Part shown: piece after piece, positions 1 through 12,240 of the stretch
Layout of the letters: each line of letters begins with the position of its first letter
Position numbering within the stretch: the stretch's first letter is position 1
Assembly (NCBI GenBank): GCA_022494885.1
Contig: JAGVSM010001191.1
Coordinates: 124,001 to 188,000 of the forward strand
Direction of reading: 5' to 3'
DNA length: 64,000 nucleotides
Source: Micrasema longulum
Taxonomy: Eukaryota > Arthropoda > Insecta > Trichoptera > Brachycentridae
The notes under the pieces: generated by a model
What the model saw: the letters and a program-made list of their open reading frames with translations, nothing else
Database searches by the model: none
Told to the model about the DNA's origin: nothing
Program-made: the position numbers and the translations under genes

Positions 1-50
1 GGTCTGTGAGTCCGAGACACTAGCCACAGGACCACAACCCGAGTTTATCG
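1..50 (-). repeat. tRNA-like SINE fragment (family S4), cut by the window edge
   Basis: The reverse strand reads as a tRNA-like box A (GTTGTGGTCCTGTGGCTAG) followed by a segment ending at the window edge. It resembles the fragment at 14870-14938, which shares the 'ggaccacaacc' end. It is short and truncated, so the family call is weak. Confidence 0.3.
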
Positions 51-1435
51 GGACAAAATATTTTAATACTTTGTTTTCTTTATAATGTTTTCGTATTATA
101 ATAATGTGTATGTTTTATTGAATAAAAACTATGAAAGAAAACTATTTACAATAGGTGCACAAATGTCGAGATTCTTGGATTATATAAGCATTTAGGGTAA
201 TTTGAGTATATCCCAATTTTTTAAACATGACTGGATTTCAAACCCAAAAGAAATATTGAAATGGACATTTATTGCAACAGTGAGGGAATACATTTTTGAG
301 ATTGGAGCATGGAACACACAAACAAAATAAATAAATAAATACAATTATTGTAAAAGAATATGTAGGTACGAGTATTACATGCACCGTTAAGTCTTCTTGT
401 ATTTTTTTCTCAATAATAAAATAATATTTAGTATTGAGTGTATTACCGTTTTTCATCCAAAACCATGACTACTTTCTACATTTTTTCGCGATATTTGATA
501 ATATTTTTGTGGAACGATTTTACTCCATGACAAAAAATTTACTCAAAAATTTGACATGCAACGCATCAAGTGGTAGAAAAAATAACTTAAAAGTATGATC
601 GAGTGCGATATGTATTCAGTCAAAACATTACGTATGGTTAGCGTAATGTTTTGGTTCACTTAGCTAAAATACAAAACGGCTAATCTTCGTTCAGCTCATT
701 TACAATACGGAGCTGTTTCGCAATTTGGCTTGGCAATAATGTTATCCGCCTAAAATGACAATCCGCCTGCGTCACACATACTGTAACGTAGGTATATTAT
801 GTTTTTTTTCAATAAAATACACATGTGAGTATAATAATAAAAATATTAAAACATATTTGTCCCAATAAACTATTAAATAATAGTAGGTCATCGGGTTCCC
901 GGACATCAGTTTTATTATGATTTAAATAAAAGAGTACAGGTATAAAAAATATATAATATGAACATATATTTATTTTGTTTTTGATGCTGTGAAAAAAAAA
1001 ATTGCACTAAGAAGAAAGAAATAAAATACTCAACAAAACCAAATAAAATGGTTTTAAATATTTTTTAATAAGTAGAAAAATAGAGAAGCAAAATAAAATT
1101 AAATTAAAGAATACAAATGTGCTTTAAAATATTTGAAACATTGGAGAAAAAAAAAGTAAAAGCAGTGAGTGCTTATAAATGCAACCAAAACAAAATTAAA
1201 ATTTTAAATCAAACAAAAAATTATGTCAAAATAAAAGCTACCTATTAAAATTAATATCTCAAATATGTAAATAAGATAAGAAAAGAAAGGTTATAAAGAA
1301 AATATTAAAAATTCATTTAACGTGAGATAAAAATATTGACTTTTTTAAATGAAAGTTTTATATAAATAATAAATTATTACAGGAACGTTCTATCTTCTAA
1401 CCACTTTCATAATAAAAATATAATTTTATATTATT
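51..1435. other. AT-rich intronic DNA, nothing recognised
   Basis: Low-complexity A/T-rich sequence with poly-A and poly-T runs. Positions 146-173 contain a motif ('atttacaataggtgcac' then 'aatgtcgagat') that recurs near 53665-53695, so some of this is old dispersed repeat. No coding signal was seen. Confidence 0.5.
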
Positions 1436-1439
1436 AATA

Positions 1440-1690
1440 TTCAAAGCATTAACTTTGTGGTCCAACATTTTAATATTATGTTAATAAAATTTGTATAAAA
1501 CCACTCACCGACTTATCTGTCTACCGGTTTCGTAACCCGTCTCTTCGTCAGGACAACAACACTACACCAACATGCAAATATCACTACACACCTTCACCAT
1601 AGTAGACGAAGAGACGGGTTACGTCTCGAAACCGGTAGACAGGTAAGTCGGTGAGTGGTTTAATACGAATTTTATTAACATAATATATAA
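1440..1690. mobile_element. Foldback element F1 (short copy)
   Basis: An inverted repeat. The left arm (about 1500-1560) contains 'ccactcaccgactta...ctaccggtttcg' and the right arm (about 1600-1663) contains its reverse complement. Outside the arms the left flank carries 'aaagcattaactttgtggtc', also found at 54855-54880. It has the same arms as the longer copy at 13140-14110. Each arm holds part of a hammerhead-like module. The left arm (minus strand) keeps helix I and CTGACGA (TCGTCAG at 1545-1551) but lacks half of helix II. The right arm (plus strand) keeps helix II (1611-1627), GAAA (1628-1631) and ACCGGT (1631-1636) but has lost the CTG. No protein is encoded, so it is non-autonomous. 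Confidence 0.75.
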
Positions 1691-2166
1691 TTTTATATTT
1701 ACAATGATATGTTTTTAAGTCAAGTTGCAAGTGGTTCTGTTTTTTTTTTGAAATAATCAAAGTAAAACAAGCAGTCCGTCGTATTACTGAGAATTTCGTG
1801 TGTACTTTTAAACTGTCGTCTTTATTTCGCTGGATCTTGAAGTCGAGAAACAATATCTTTTTATCTAAATTATAATTTTTTGAGTAAAATGTGTGTCAAC
1901 ACTGTAATAAACGCTCGCAGCAAAACCGCCACAGTTGAACGTAGTTATGCAGAAAGCGGCCAGCCGTAGAAAAATGAAACTGAGATAATTGCACTATTAT
2001 GAAATGAGTAAATAATCAAATCTACCCACCAGTTGGATTATTTTTTACTTTGCCAAATGATAAAACATGCATATATCATAGTTAACTTTAATTAACATTT
2101 TATATAGTGGTTTTATTTATTTTATTTTATTTTATTGAATAATTATTCGACTGTGTATTTGACTTG

Positions 2167-2427
2167 TCGGCCTCGTGGTGTAGTGGTCAACGCATTTGCT
2201 AACCATGCAAGAGGTCTCGGGTTCGATTTCCGACATGGTTGAAATGAAATATTATTTAAAAGCGTGTTTTTACACTAGAATATTTCATAGTCCCTAGACT
2301 GATATCTGAAGCGTAAGACTGATCACCTTACCCGCAAGTAACAAAAATGATCGAGATACGCTGCAATTGATGTACCAGTGCAGTGCCCTGTGCACTATAA
2401 GGTGCGGAAAGGGAATGATGATGTATT
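2167..2427 (+). repeat. tRNA-derived SINE, family S1, near full length
   Basis: The 5' end is tRNA-like, with an RNA polymerase III box A (TGGTGTAGTGGTCAACGC) and box B (GGGTTCGATTTC). A unique body follows ('tatttcatagtccctagactg', 'aagcgtaagactgatcacctt', 'gatacgctgcaattgatg', 'ccagtgcagtgccctgtgca') and it ends in a TGATGATG-type tail. The same body occurs at 6371-6638, 17799-17962, 39270-39500 and 55378-55640. A working tRNA gene is unlikely because the tRNA part continues into the repeated body. Confidence 0.85.
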
Positions 2428-2429
2428 TG

Positions 2430-3960
2430 ACCACACAACCTTTGTTATGTATTTTGCAAAAAACAGGCAGCCCTAGTAAAACTCTAATGTGTGTTGTGTC
2501 ATTACGTATTGCACATATTACATATTGTATTATATTTTTATAAGGATATTAAATCATAAAGAATCACTGAATTTATTTGTTTTAATATCTTTGAAAATTA
2601 TGGATTAATTAAGTTTCCGAATGCTTATGTTTACTGTTTACCATATTGATGTGTCATATATTTGTTTTTTCTTTTTAAAATTATTTTTTATGCTTCTGAT
2701 CCTATATTTGTGGTAGTATACTCATGTGATTGTGTCATATAATTGCTCTTTCCATCTCAAGACAGGACTTTTAGTCCCATGGAGTTGGGACTTATGTCTT
2801 AAATAATGTACAATAAACTTATGTATGTAAATAAACTAATATTTTTTTTTTTTTTAGGAATTTCGTTTTTTTTAGATCTAGCTAACTATACTTAAAATAT
2901 GTTTTTTTTGCAGAAAACAGCCAGATCTAATATCGAATGATACCTCATTCAAACTTTAAATTTATGAAGTGACATTCTGCGTTTTAACGCATTTTTTATT
3001 ACAGATGTTTTCAAATCAACGATTTTGTTAAATTAAAATACCAATGTGTTTTATCCACTTTAATTTATTTAAGATAACTAAATTTCTGGAGGCATTAATC
3101 TTCCCATCCGCTTATATATGGTAAGATTTTCTAATGCTGTGGGTGTATTCTGCATTTTTTTTGTAACCAACACTATTTTATGAAGGTGATTTTTAAAGTT
3201 TTTTGTATGAAAACGGCCCAGCTGTTTTAAGCAAAACATAGAATTGATTTTACTGCACCCGATAACACCAATACCTATTTTTATCAAACCTATGGACTGT
3301 CTGCTTTCCGCATAACTACGTTCAGTTCTTAATCACTTTAGGGGGTCTTTCATCTTTCCACTTTTTCTACACTCTTTTAATTCTTACAATTCTTCATCAA
3401 GATACGTATCTTCCTTTGCCATTAAACACCTAGCGTTAATTTCAAATTATTTTTTACATAATTATCATCCATAAATTATCTTTATTCTCTTATATTTTTA
3501 TGACGAGCTTATGAAAAGACTTTTTTATGATTTTATACAAAGAACACCACTTGAAAGTGATATTTGGCTGTATTTGTATTTTTACAAGTACATTTAAGAA
3601 GGAAGATTTCTTTGAAAATGTATCATAAGAAATTCATAACAATATATGTACACAGGTTGAAGTGACGTCGGGAGCTTATACATATACCATCAGATTGCAT
3701 ATTTACAGAGTAACCATATTTTTCTTTTTTTTTATTAATAACAAAAAAAAATACAATACTGAATACAATTTTTTACATAAATCAAATACATATATTTACA
3801 ATAACGTTTCCCATTACGTAAAAGAAATAAACAATTATTGTTTACATAATGGGGAGTGACGTCTTACAATAGATTATTTTATTTTAATCAATAATATTTT
3901 TAGAAAAACATAAATAAATTACAAAAAAGATATAAACGATGTTTTCAATCAGTGTTACGT
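2430..3960. other. AT-rich intronic DNA with old repeat scraps
   Basis: No gene. Around 2755-2830 a segment ('catggagttgggacttatgtctta...') looks like the 3' tail of a LINE; a similar 'gttgggacataa' stretch lies at 32336-32347. The rest is A/T-rich without recognisable structure. Confidence 0.4.
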
Positions 3961-3965
3961 AAAGA

Positions 3966-4205
3966 AGAATTATAGATGTAATTTTTTACTTCTCTCTTTA
4001 AATATATTGTATACCAGACTGTACTTTTTATTATCTTTGTTCATTTCATTAAAGAAAAATATTCCTCTGAAAGTATAATGATGTTGTGCAGTAGTTGTTT
4101 TTAATTTAGGAATTAAGATATTACCACCTGTTCTAGGTCGCGTGCTTACGTTTTGAGACCTAGAAATACTACTATTTATTTTATCTTTATGTATTTGAAG
4201 CAAAC
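3966..4205 (-). pseudogene. C-terminal fragment of a non-LTR retrotransposon ORF2
   Basis: The minus-strand reading contains TRPRTGGNILIPKLKTTTAQ, then HHYTFRGIFFFNEMNKDNKK and FKERSKKLHL. This fits the extreme C-terminus of CR1/L2/Jockey-like LINE proteins, where 'R.R...L..PK.KT..A...F.F.G...FN.LP..IK......FK..LKK.L' follows the reverse transcriptase. Only about 77 residues survive, typical of a 5'-truncated LINE insert. The clade cannot be fixed. Confidence 0.55.
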
Positions 4206-4753
4206 GATTCCTTTATATAGCAAATTTATATATAAAACCTTATTTTTTTAAAATAATTAAACAGTGGGAAAAGTAGACGGTTTTATTTCAAATAACTTTT
4301 ATAATTAATTTTTCTATTTTTTCTACCGGTAAAATGTTTGTTTTAAAAGCACAGAAATTCATTTATCAAATAAGAATTATTTTACAAGCATATTATTTTC
4401 TACCATATCATTGAAATATATGCATGTTTGGATACGTTTATACGTTTATGTATTTATATGTATTATTTAGGTCTCAATTATTATAACTAGGAACATAATA
4501 TAAACCTTGTAAATTAATGCCTCGACACTGTTGGGACACGACACTTATTGGGTTCGGCTCAGTGAGGTGTTGATGTAGAAAAGAAAAAAAAGTATAATGT
4601 AAAATATTTTCATGTTAATGTAGTAAGAGTCCTGATAAAGAGATATCAAAAAGTCGGTATATGTAATATTAATTTTAGTTCGTAATATTTTCAGTAGATT
4701 AAAATGAAATAATTAAGTTTTTCTTATGTACTACTTCAATATTCACATTTTTA

Positions 4754-4799
4754 CTAACCAACTAGTTTCTGTAAAACACTATGCCTTCTTCGGGGCTAA
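4754..4799 (-). ncRNA. Hammerhead-ribozyme-like motif, family F4 copy a
   Basis: Read on the minus strand: helix I strand TTAGCC (4794-4799), core CCGAAGA (CUGANGA with U4 changed to C), one extra A, a degenerate helix II, GAAA (4766-4769), self-complementary ACTAGT (4761-4766), T, then helix I strand GGTTAG (4754-4759). Helix I pairs over 6 bp including wobbles. The layout matches the copy at 37251-37297. The altered core makes activity unlikely. Confidence 0.45.
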
Positions 4800-4804
4800 T
4801 TACA

Positions 4805-6365
4805 AAATATATATAAAATGTACAGTGAGAAAAGAGTGGGCGTGATTCTGTATTTCACTGTGAGTTTTGTACGCATCTTTGCTTTACTGGCCGCACTTGC
4901 TGATATTATATTGTGATATAATAATGTTTGAAGTATTAATTTTATGAAACATTATCATTCTATTGAATAAAATTTATTTTTTATACATTATTATAAAATA
5001 TTTCGTTGTAAAACAATTTCTTTGTACATTATTTATGACTAAAAATCGCGTTTATTTTTATTGTCAAATATCTACATGTTGTTTTTATTTATTGAAATAT
5101 ATATTTTTTAATGTTTTTATTTTATATGTGTTTTAATTTTCTTATTTTTATTAGCATTTACATTTATGTTTAATTTTCAAATATTTAATTGTATATTATT
5201 TTTTAATTTTTATTTATGCTCCAATTTTTACTACTATCAGTATATTTTCTAATTCATAATTATTTTTAGTTTTTCGATATTATTATTTTTTAATCATCAT
5301 TAAATGAAAAAAACACACGTAAAAAAACCTACCTAAACACAGAAATTTCCTAACTAGTCAGAACCTGAAGCAAAGAACCTCTTTACATTTGAAGAATGAA
5401 TTTTTATTTTTTTAAATGAATAAAATTTAAGTGGTACTTAAAAAATAAAGTCAATTTAATTTAATCTATTGAATAATAATGTTTCACAAAGTTAATGCAT
5501 CAAACAGAAAAAAAAAATATGAAATCGAAACATTCTACTTGAAACTGTAACGTTGTTGTAACAAAATGTCCCCGGAAAATTCTTTCAATTCGAATCAACC
5601 CATTTTTGTTCCTATTTCAAAAAACACATACGTTCTTTTTTCAAATACTCTCACAATTCATGTGAAAAACTCTTGAAGAATATGTTTGAAATCTTTACAT
5701 ACTATGCAATCAACAACCGGCTTTTTTTCCATTCAAATTGCAACCGCGTACCGTCAATGCAAGACAGAATTGCAATTCGCATAATGATGTGCCTAGCGAC
5801 TTGCGGAACAAATACTGCGGTTTATTTATTTTTTGTATCCGGAGCTTTACGTCGCAAAATAAACAAATATGTGCACAAAATGCAACGTAGTCTGTTGTCA
5901 GCAGTTTTCTCTCGACTGCTTTGAAACACGTGATAAAGTACGCTCCACTTTCAAATGCTTTGTGATTCGAAAAATATTACTAGATGTGTCCCGCTAAACA
6001 AAATTGCGTATTCCAAATTTTGGTTCCGAATTTATACATATTTTTTGCATGCCATTTTAAATTTGCTGACGGTGTTTCTTATTTAGTCTCAAATCTAGTT
6101 CAAGTTATTTAAATTAAATTCCAAGTAGATGCTCATTTTAATTTATTGTAAAGATACAAGACTGGTGAAATTTTGCTTAACGTTAAATACATAAATTTCA
6201 TAGTTTTAAATTATTTATATATTTACTCTAAATAAAAATAATTTATCCAATGCTCCAGCAATATTTTTAGTTTATTGAAATCCTAAGTATATTAATAACA
6301 CGCTTTTTAGGTTCACCTGCCAAAAAATTCAATTGATAGTTGTTTCGTTTAGTTTAGTATACTTC
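4805..6365. other. Intronic DNA; more complex block at 5580-5960
   Basis: Mostly A/T-rich. Between about 5580 and 5960 the sequence is less repetitive and richer in GC, with an 83-codon open frame (5673-5924) resembling nothing I know. It could be unique intronic DNA with regulatory content. No gene is called. Confidence 0.3.
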
Positions 6366-6370
6366 TTAGT

Positions 6371-6638
6371 TGGCCTCGTGGTGCAATGGTCAGCGCGTTT
6401 GCCTACTATGCAAGAGGCCTCGGGTTTGATTCCCGATATGGTTGAAATGAAGTATTAATTAAAAGGATGTTGTTACTGGAGTATTTCATAGTCCCTCGAC
6501 TGGTACCGGAAGCGTTAGACTGATCATCGTACCTGTATGTAACCAAACAAATTATCAAGATACGCTGCAATTGATGGATCAATGCAGTGTCCTATACACC
6601 ATAAGGTACGAAAAGGGATTGATAATGATGATCATGAT
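6371..6638 (+). repeat. tRNA-derived SINE, family S1, near full length
   Basis: Box A (TGGTGCAATGGTCAGCGC) and box B (GGGTTTGATTCCC) are followed by the S1 body, with 'tatttcatagtccctcgact', 'gatacgctgcaattgatgga' and a TGATGATGATCATGAT-like tail. It aligns along its whole length with the copy at 2167-2427, with scattered substitutions, so both are old insertions of one family. Confidence 0.85.
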
Positions 6639-7534
6639 AACACAGGATTTATTGAATCACTTATAAACGTCACAAAATTAAAACTGTATAGTACAATTCG
6701 ACAATTAATAATCTTTACCTAAGAAACGAATAAATTTGAATCAAACTAAACAAGAATTTAAAGCCAACCTGTCTTGTTCTCCAAATATTCTTCGACTCTA
6801 TAGCTGTTCTGTCCAAACAGCCTGTGCTTGAGAAAATCTTTAATTATTTTTGTTGACAAAGCCTGAATTTCATAAATTAGGTACCCTGTTATAGAATCAT
6901 ATGCAATTTAAGGAAAAAGAATTATTATTTTTTTGCAGTCTAGTAGTGGGCACTACAAGGATATTTTTTTTTCTTGTGTTAAACCAATGGAAATCTCTAT
7001 TCCTCTCAAAATCATCAATTGTTTTATGTACAATTTTATATTGTGACTATCAACTTATTGTCTTTATGGATAATGGATGTAAATTGTACACTTTAATAGA
7101 ATAGTAGACCAATCCTCTTTGACCGAAGGTGGTATAAAATATAAGAAAAAGAAAAGGTGTAAAAGAGAAAAAAAACGGTCAGATTATATGCAATACAATA
7201 AAATCTATATTAATATTTTCTCTAAGCATGGTAAAGATATGTTATTTAGATCAATATATATATTATTGATTTATAGTTCCTTTTATTTTATCGTTTTTTG
7301 TTATCTGGGTCTTAGACTACCGGTTATGAAGTTTTTTCTCACTCATTGATTTCACTTAAACTAAAATTTCAATATTTTTCAAAGGTCTACAATTAAAAAT
7401 ATTAATGAAGTAAGTAAGTTTAAGTATTTTATTTTATTTTTGGTAAAATACTTAAACTCATTAAAATAACATTATATCCATTCATTAGTTAACCCATAGA
7501 AAATTTGTCGATAATGATCCTTAAGATAAAAATA

Positions 7535-7745
7535 ACTTTATTTAATTTACTTACATATAACTTTGAATTATGTATCCTCACCTCTGTTCTGTATAAATAC
7601 ATTTAACTTTTTAATAAAGATACCAGTCTCGAAGATGTCGCGAAAGCGATGAAACCGGTCACTCGATATTCCAAATTTGTGGATTAAAGTATCACTCGTG
7701 TTTTATTTATATAATAAATTACAATGAACTTCCATCAAGAAATCG
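7535..7745 (+). mobile_element. Ribozyme-bearing element F3 (one-armed copy)
   Basis: It aligns with 37470-37652 over its length: 'acatataactttgaatta', 'ctgtataaatacatt', 'aataaagataccagtctcga', then 'ccaaatttgtggattaaagt' and 'aatgaacttccatc'. Unlike the 37-kb copy it lacks the inverted left arm. It contains the hammerhead-like motif at 7621-7668. Confidence 0.7.
7621..7668 (+). ncRNA. Hammerhead-ribozyme-like motif, family F3 copy a
   Basis: Order: CCAGT, CTCGAAGA (CUGANGA with one inserted C), one extra T, helix II GTCGC / GAAA loop / GCGAT, GAAA (7651-7654), self-complementary ACCGGT (7654-7659), C at the cleavage position, then ACTCG. Helix I (CCAGT with ACTCG) carries a mismatch relative to the 37-kb copy, which has ACTGG. 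Confidence 0.5.
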
Positions 7746-8149
7746 TAATACTTTAATGTGGTCAATGGAAGCTTTTTACAACCATCTTTGAGTATTAAAC
7801 CTTGTACCAGTAATTGTCTCTCAAAATCTTTATGGTTTTCATATAACGAACTTAGGCATCCAATTATGTAAATTGGCTCCATACTACCAATCTACAAGTT
7901 CCACTTTTAAAGCCACGGCGGCTTTGCCTCGAATCGAACTACGAGTAGAAGCCGTTTGGCTCGAACATGATTGTAAATTTAAATTATAACTGTAAAGTAA
8001 ATTTAAGTTATTATAAAATTAGAAAATTACAAGTTTTCGAAATAAAAGTGCTCTCAGCTTTACGTCTATAGTTTCTTGATTCTTCTTTCAGGCAAAATAA
8101 GCATCCTACACTAGAGTCTATGCATATACTTTTTACAAAATTAAATGAA

Positions 8150-8290
8150 ATATGATATTCAAACATAGGCAAATGGTAAATGTTACAAAGTGTTTAAACA
8201 TAAAGGGGCCACCTGAACCTGACAGGTCAGAAGCCTTTTAAATGCCTGTACTTCTATATTTCCCTCTATAAAATAAATATTCTTCATTTC
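8150..8290 (-). repeat. Dispersed repeat R, copy 1
   Basis: The reverse complement matches the R consensus seen in seven places: 'catttacagggcttatgacc', 'tgtcattggctggtttaagt', 'ggccactttacatactgtgt', 'aatattcaccattctgccta'. This copy is diverged. No protein and no clear polymerase III boxes. Confidence 0.6.
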
Positions 8291-8394
8291 TGTTGTAAAA
8301 TGTTATTTTTTTAACTCCCTGAGGGTAAAATCCAGTCTTTGTCAAACAAAAATTATCACAAACTCAAAATATTTTTATTTTTAATTTTTGTTTA

Positions 8395-8830
8395 TTTATT
8401 TATCAAAAGCATACACAAATCAACATATAAATTATCAAGTCTTACTGAATTACATTAAATGGAGTTTGTCAGCAGGTGCTTATAGTTAATTTCTAATATA
8501 TATACATAATCATATTTCTTAAATTCTATAAACATATAAAAACTCTTATTACTATGGAAAAAATATGTAAATCGAAAATAAAAAAATCGTCCAAATAAAA
8601 AAGAAAAAAAGAAAAACACAAAAAAAAATCAATATTAAAAACCACGTTCTAAAAGAGCAGACGTCTTTCTCTTGAGCCGGATAAGTTTTTTTGATTTTTT
8701 ATATTTAATGGGAGCATATTACACATTTTTGGAATATTGTACTGGAATATAGTGTTTTTTTCCCGTATTAATTATTGAATTTTAGGAGAGCTAGTCCATC
8801 TACACCAGTAAACCAACTAGTGGAAGTAGA
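8395..8830 (-). mobile_element. LINE 3' fragment, family X copy 1
   Basis: About 430 bp shared with 20712-21200 ('tttatcaaaagcatac', 'gtcagcaggtgcttatagtt', 'gcagacgtctttctcttgag', 'gagagctagtccatctac'). The minus strand can be read through frameshifts as a LINE C-terminus: pieces such as KYKKSKKL and RLKRKTSALLERGF fit the '..F.R.LK..L' ending of CR1/L2/Jockey-like proteins. An A-rich tail lies at the left, as expected for a minus-strand retroposon. Confidence 0.6.
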
Positions 8831-8884
8831 AGCATAATTTATTTATTTATAATGCAAACAGACAGTTTAAATAATTATGAATAG

Positions 8885-8985
8885 GGACTGTAAAAAATAT
8901 GTTTATAAAAATAGTAGGGCCTGCCATCCAATAATATGTATTCACTTAATTACTAAAGTAAAGCGACGACGGTTTAAAATATATA
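8885..8985 (-). repeat. Retroposon tail fragment, family W copy 1
   Basis: The segments 'gggcctgccatccaa' and 'gcgacgacggtttaaa' recur at 24050-24105 ('gggcctgctatccaa', 'acgacgacggcttaaa'). At the second site a poly-T run precedes it, suggesting a minus-strand poly-A retroposon. Confidence 0.4.
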
Positions 8986-9034
8986 ATAATTTGCTGGCGT
9001 TGTCTAATTTGTAGGTGAAATAATCCAGTCATAT

Positions 9035-9215
9035 GAATCGGCTTTTAAACATAAAAATCGATAGATGGAAGAATCGGAATAATCGTCGTGTGTACATGAG
9101 AGGATATATGAATGTAGAGGAAACGAGGTTTGTTTGCAAAGTCAGACTAAGTTTGCGGCGTTATATACTCTCTGCATACCCCCACGAAAAGGGAATAATG
9201 GTTTGTTTGTTTGCT
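9035..9215 (+). mobile_element. RTE-A LINE 3' end, truncated copy
   Basis: Translation shows the RTE-A C-terminus (NRRVYMRGYMNVEETRFVCK then ILSAYPHEKG), followed by the family's tail 'ggaataatggtttgtttgtt'. The main copy at 41770-44645 has the same order (CMTRCMNVEEARIVC, RSILSAYPYGE, 'ggcgtgatggtagtagtagt'). A strongly 5'-truncated, decayed insertion. Confidence 0.75.
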
Positions 9216-9219
9216 ATTT

Positions 9220-11550
9220 ACGATAGAATTTTTGTGCTCGTTTTAGATTTTTATATCGTATTAGTTTTAACAAAACAAAAACATCAAAACAGTTTATATT
9301 AAATTGTTATGTCATATAAAAAAAAATATCCCACTCGCTACGAATGCATTTTATTCTTTAATACGCAATGTTATCAAAATGCTTTCAATAACTTCTGTAA
9401 CACGTTGACAATTCAATGTTTATTTTAGAACATTCGTTAAATTTTTATTGTCTGCAATAAAATCAAGAGTTCACAGATAATATTCTCATAAATCGTAATC
9501 ATTTATAACAACGCCCCATTAAAACAGTCTTTATTTTGTCAAATAAACCCTTGAAAGGGTATATTCGTCTCTCTTCTCTACGACTACAATAAAGCTCTTT
9601 GATATTTGACTGTCTACCCACGTTCTTTCTTCACTCAGGATTTGAATCATTTTCCTGATTTTTATATTCTTTTAAACAACGTCTGCTCAATTCCTTGAAG
9701 CTGAATTTGATTTCAATCCGTTTTACCAAAAGAGCTTTGTTGACAGCTGAAAGGAAACCAATATTTTATAATTTCGTAAACAAATAGGTTCTGAAATTAA
9801 GATTTGTCAAACGTTTGAAAAATATATCTATTTCATAATTTAAAAGGTAGTACAAAAATACATTAAGGGTAGTTTTGTAAAAAATATTGAAATTCAGATT
9901 TATTTTTATACTAATGTGTATTGAAAGTTATTATTGATATTCTGAGAAAAATCATTTTATTTATTTGTTTATTTATCAAAATACACGGCACGTAGTGCTT
10001 TTTACTTTACAAAAAATACATATTGTGTAGAAATAATAACACTTCAAAAATTATACAGCAGATAAACAAGGGAAAAAAAGCATATAAAGTTTATATGTAC
10101 ATATTATTACACAATGGTTGCATTCAATGAACACGCACACATATTGTGTAAAAAATAAATCATCAAAGGGAAAATAAAAATTAAAAAGGACGATTTTTTT
10201 TTTTTTTTTTATTTGTTAAAGTTGTTTTGTTAATGTGTATGTATATACGTATCTGTATGTACGATTCTCTCTATTATGACTTTTTGATTTTCCATTTATA
10301 ATTGAGGTTTTGTATTGATTTTGTTTTGTTTTGTTTTGTATTGGTTGCATAAATTTCCAAATCGTTTTATTTTTACTTTAATAAAATAAATTGAATATCT
10401 ATTTTTTTCAAATGAAATTACTGCTCACAAAGTCCCATGTGTCTCATAAGGCATGTTAAGTAATTAAAAGATTTGTAATTATCACTAAATATAAAATATG
10501 TAATGCCAATATAAATAAAATTAAGAAAACGAAAAATTACGTTTATTTGAAAATGTAGTTTAAAAAAGTCTTAAAACTAACATTATAAAATTTTATTTAA
10601 AATCTGTATTCTTTTTAATTTTGTACTTAACACTTATCAACAATTAGACAATATCCGTACAAAATGTATTAATAAATTTCAATTCACATAATTACAAACA
10701 TGGCAATTTAATAATTTCATGGGAAATTACAATGAAAATAACAATTGGAAATCTAATCTACACAAATAGACATTTTTATCACTCAAATCTCAAATGAATA
10801 TCAATGGTTTTATTTTGAGAGTCTAATAATTTTTTATTAGCTCATGAAAATTCAACGCCTAATTCAAGAGATTTGTTTTTATTATAAATTAATTACGTCA
10901 TATCATACGTTTATGGTACCTTTAACATTAATAAAAGCTCAAAGTTTCCCTTTTTTCTTTCTTATTTGACGGCGTTATGTGCTGTCTCAACTATGCGAGT
11001 TAGTCTAAAAAAAAAATTAAAATATTCTATGAAAACGAAATTTTAAAATATTCTCATTTTTTCCACGTAGCTCGCTCCAAAACTTTCCGGATTCAAAAGT
11101 TTTTCAAACGTGAGCTTCAATACATAGATATAGCCTAGTGAAATCGTAGAGGCACATGACACATAATGTTATGTACATAAGTTTCAGATGCATGTACATA
11201 CATACATTAAGCATGGCGCAAACATCGATATACGCTTGTAAATCTCGAAATCTGATATCCATCGCAAATGTTGACTTATTGTGAAAGCACAGATCGTGTA
11301 AAACCTCCTGAGCCTTGAGAAAACCTTCAAAAGCTCTGACAAAAGCCTCAACTACACCCGTTTCGAATTTCACATTCCAGCGCCCTTCATATCCCTGTAA
11401 TGGGACAACCGCATAAGTTCTGTCGTTATAAAACTCCAAACTAAAACCCATGATTTTAAATTTATAATGTCGTACACAGTATCAAGTTTACGTTGTAGAA
11501 ACACGTAAATCTTTAATTTTTCATTTAAATGTTTATTTATCAGTGTTGAT
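9220..11550. other. Intronic DNA, no gene recognised
   Basis: A/T-rich. Positions 9540-9760 are less repetitive and could be unique intronic sequence. About 9960-10260 looks like the A-rich 3' tail of a retroposon ('cacggcacgtagtgcttttt'). Positions 11110-11450 are moderately complex, with a 115-codon minus-strand open frame (11104-11451) of unknown kind. Confidence 0.35.
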
Positions 11551-11555
11551 CTTAA

Positions 11556-12240
11556 GCTTATTCTTTTTCTTCTTCTTCTTCTGCAGCCTTTTTCTCTCCA
11601 CTGCTGGATAAAGGCCTTTTCCAAACGTCTCCATTCCTTCCTATCACCCGCTTTCATCATCCACGTTTTACCGGCAATTGAGGCAATGTCGTCGACCTAT
11701 CTTTTCTGTGGCCTTCCAACACTTCTTTGTTCGCCCATGGTCTCCAATTTATTATTCTGGATGTCACCTACCATCATTTTGTCTCGCCAAGTGCCCTGCC
11801 CACTGCCATTTATATTTCGCTGCACGATCCATGATATCCACGACTCCGGTTCGGCGCCTTATTTCTACATTTCTTATTCTGTCTCTTAGACATACACCGA
11901 GCATCTGTCTTTCCATGGATCGTTGCGTGCATTTTAATTTCTGGCTACTTTTTTGTGTTATAGACATGGTTTCTAGTCCGAATGTTGTCACCGGTAATAT
12001 GCACGATTCATATACTTGTGTTTTTAAGCATATAGGGACTTGTTTATTTTCAAAAATATATTTAAGTTTGCCGACAGCAGCTCAACTTAGCCCCTTTCTT
12101 CTTGGTAACTCCGCTATCTGGTTATCTTTACCAAATTTGACTTTGTGTCCTAGATAAATGTATTCATTAACCACTTCGATTTTATTATCATTAGTGAAAA
12201 TGTCGTCCTGTTGGACTCATAATCTTTAAGCTTATTAAGT
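11556..12240 (-). pseudogene. RTE-type LINE (family B), C-terminal pol fragment
   Basis: Reading leftwards on the minus strand across frameshifts and a stop: IEVVNEYIYLGHKVKFGKDN, then VGKLKYIF, CLKTQVYESCILPVTTFGLE, then CLRDRIRNVEIRRRTGVVDI, KWQWAGHLARQNDGR and finally WRRLEKAFIQQWREKGCRRR. This is the thumb/C-terminal region of insect RTE-clade reverse transcriptases, known for the 'KW.WAGHLAR..DGRW' and 'YVQQW' signatures. It ends in a (GAA)n run at 11562-11582 (CTT on the + strand), as RTE elements end in simple repeats rather than poly-A. The palm domain is missing. Confidence 0.85.

Noticed and set aside
2167..2240. tRNA gene
   Set aside because: Box A and B are present, but the cloverleaf is imperfect and the sequence continues into a body repeated at many sites, so it is a SINE. 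The same applies to 6371, 18840, 30570 and 51690.
5673..5924. Small protein gene
   Set aside because: No recognised domain, no splice context and no conservation evidence; length is within chance for this composition.
11678..12157. 159-codon plus-strand open frame
   Set aside because: It is antisense to the RTE-B reverse transcriptase fragment, which explains the sequence better.
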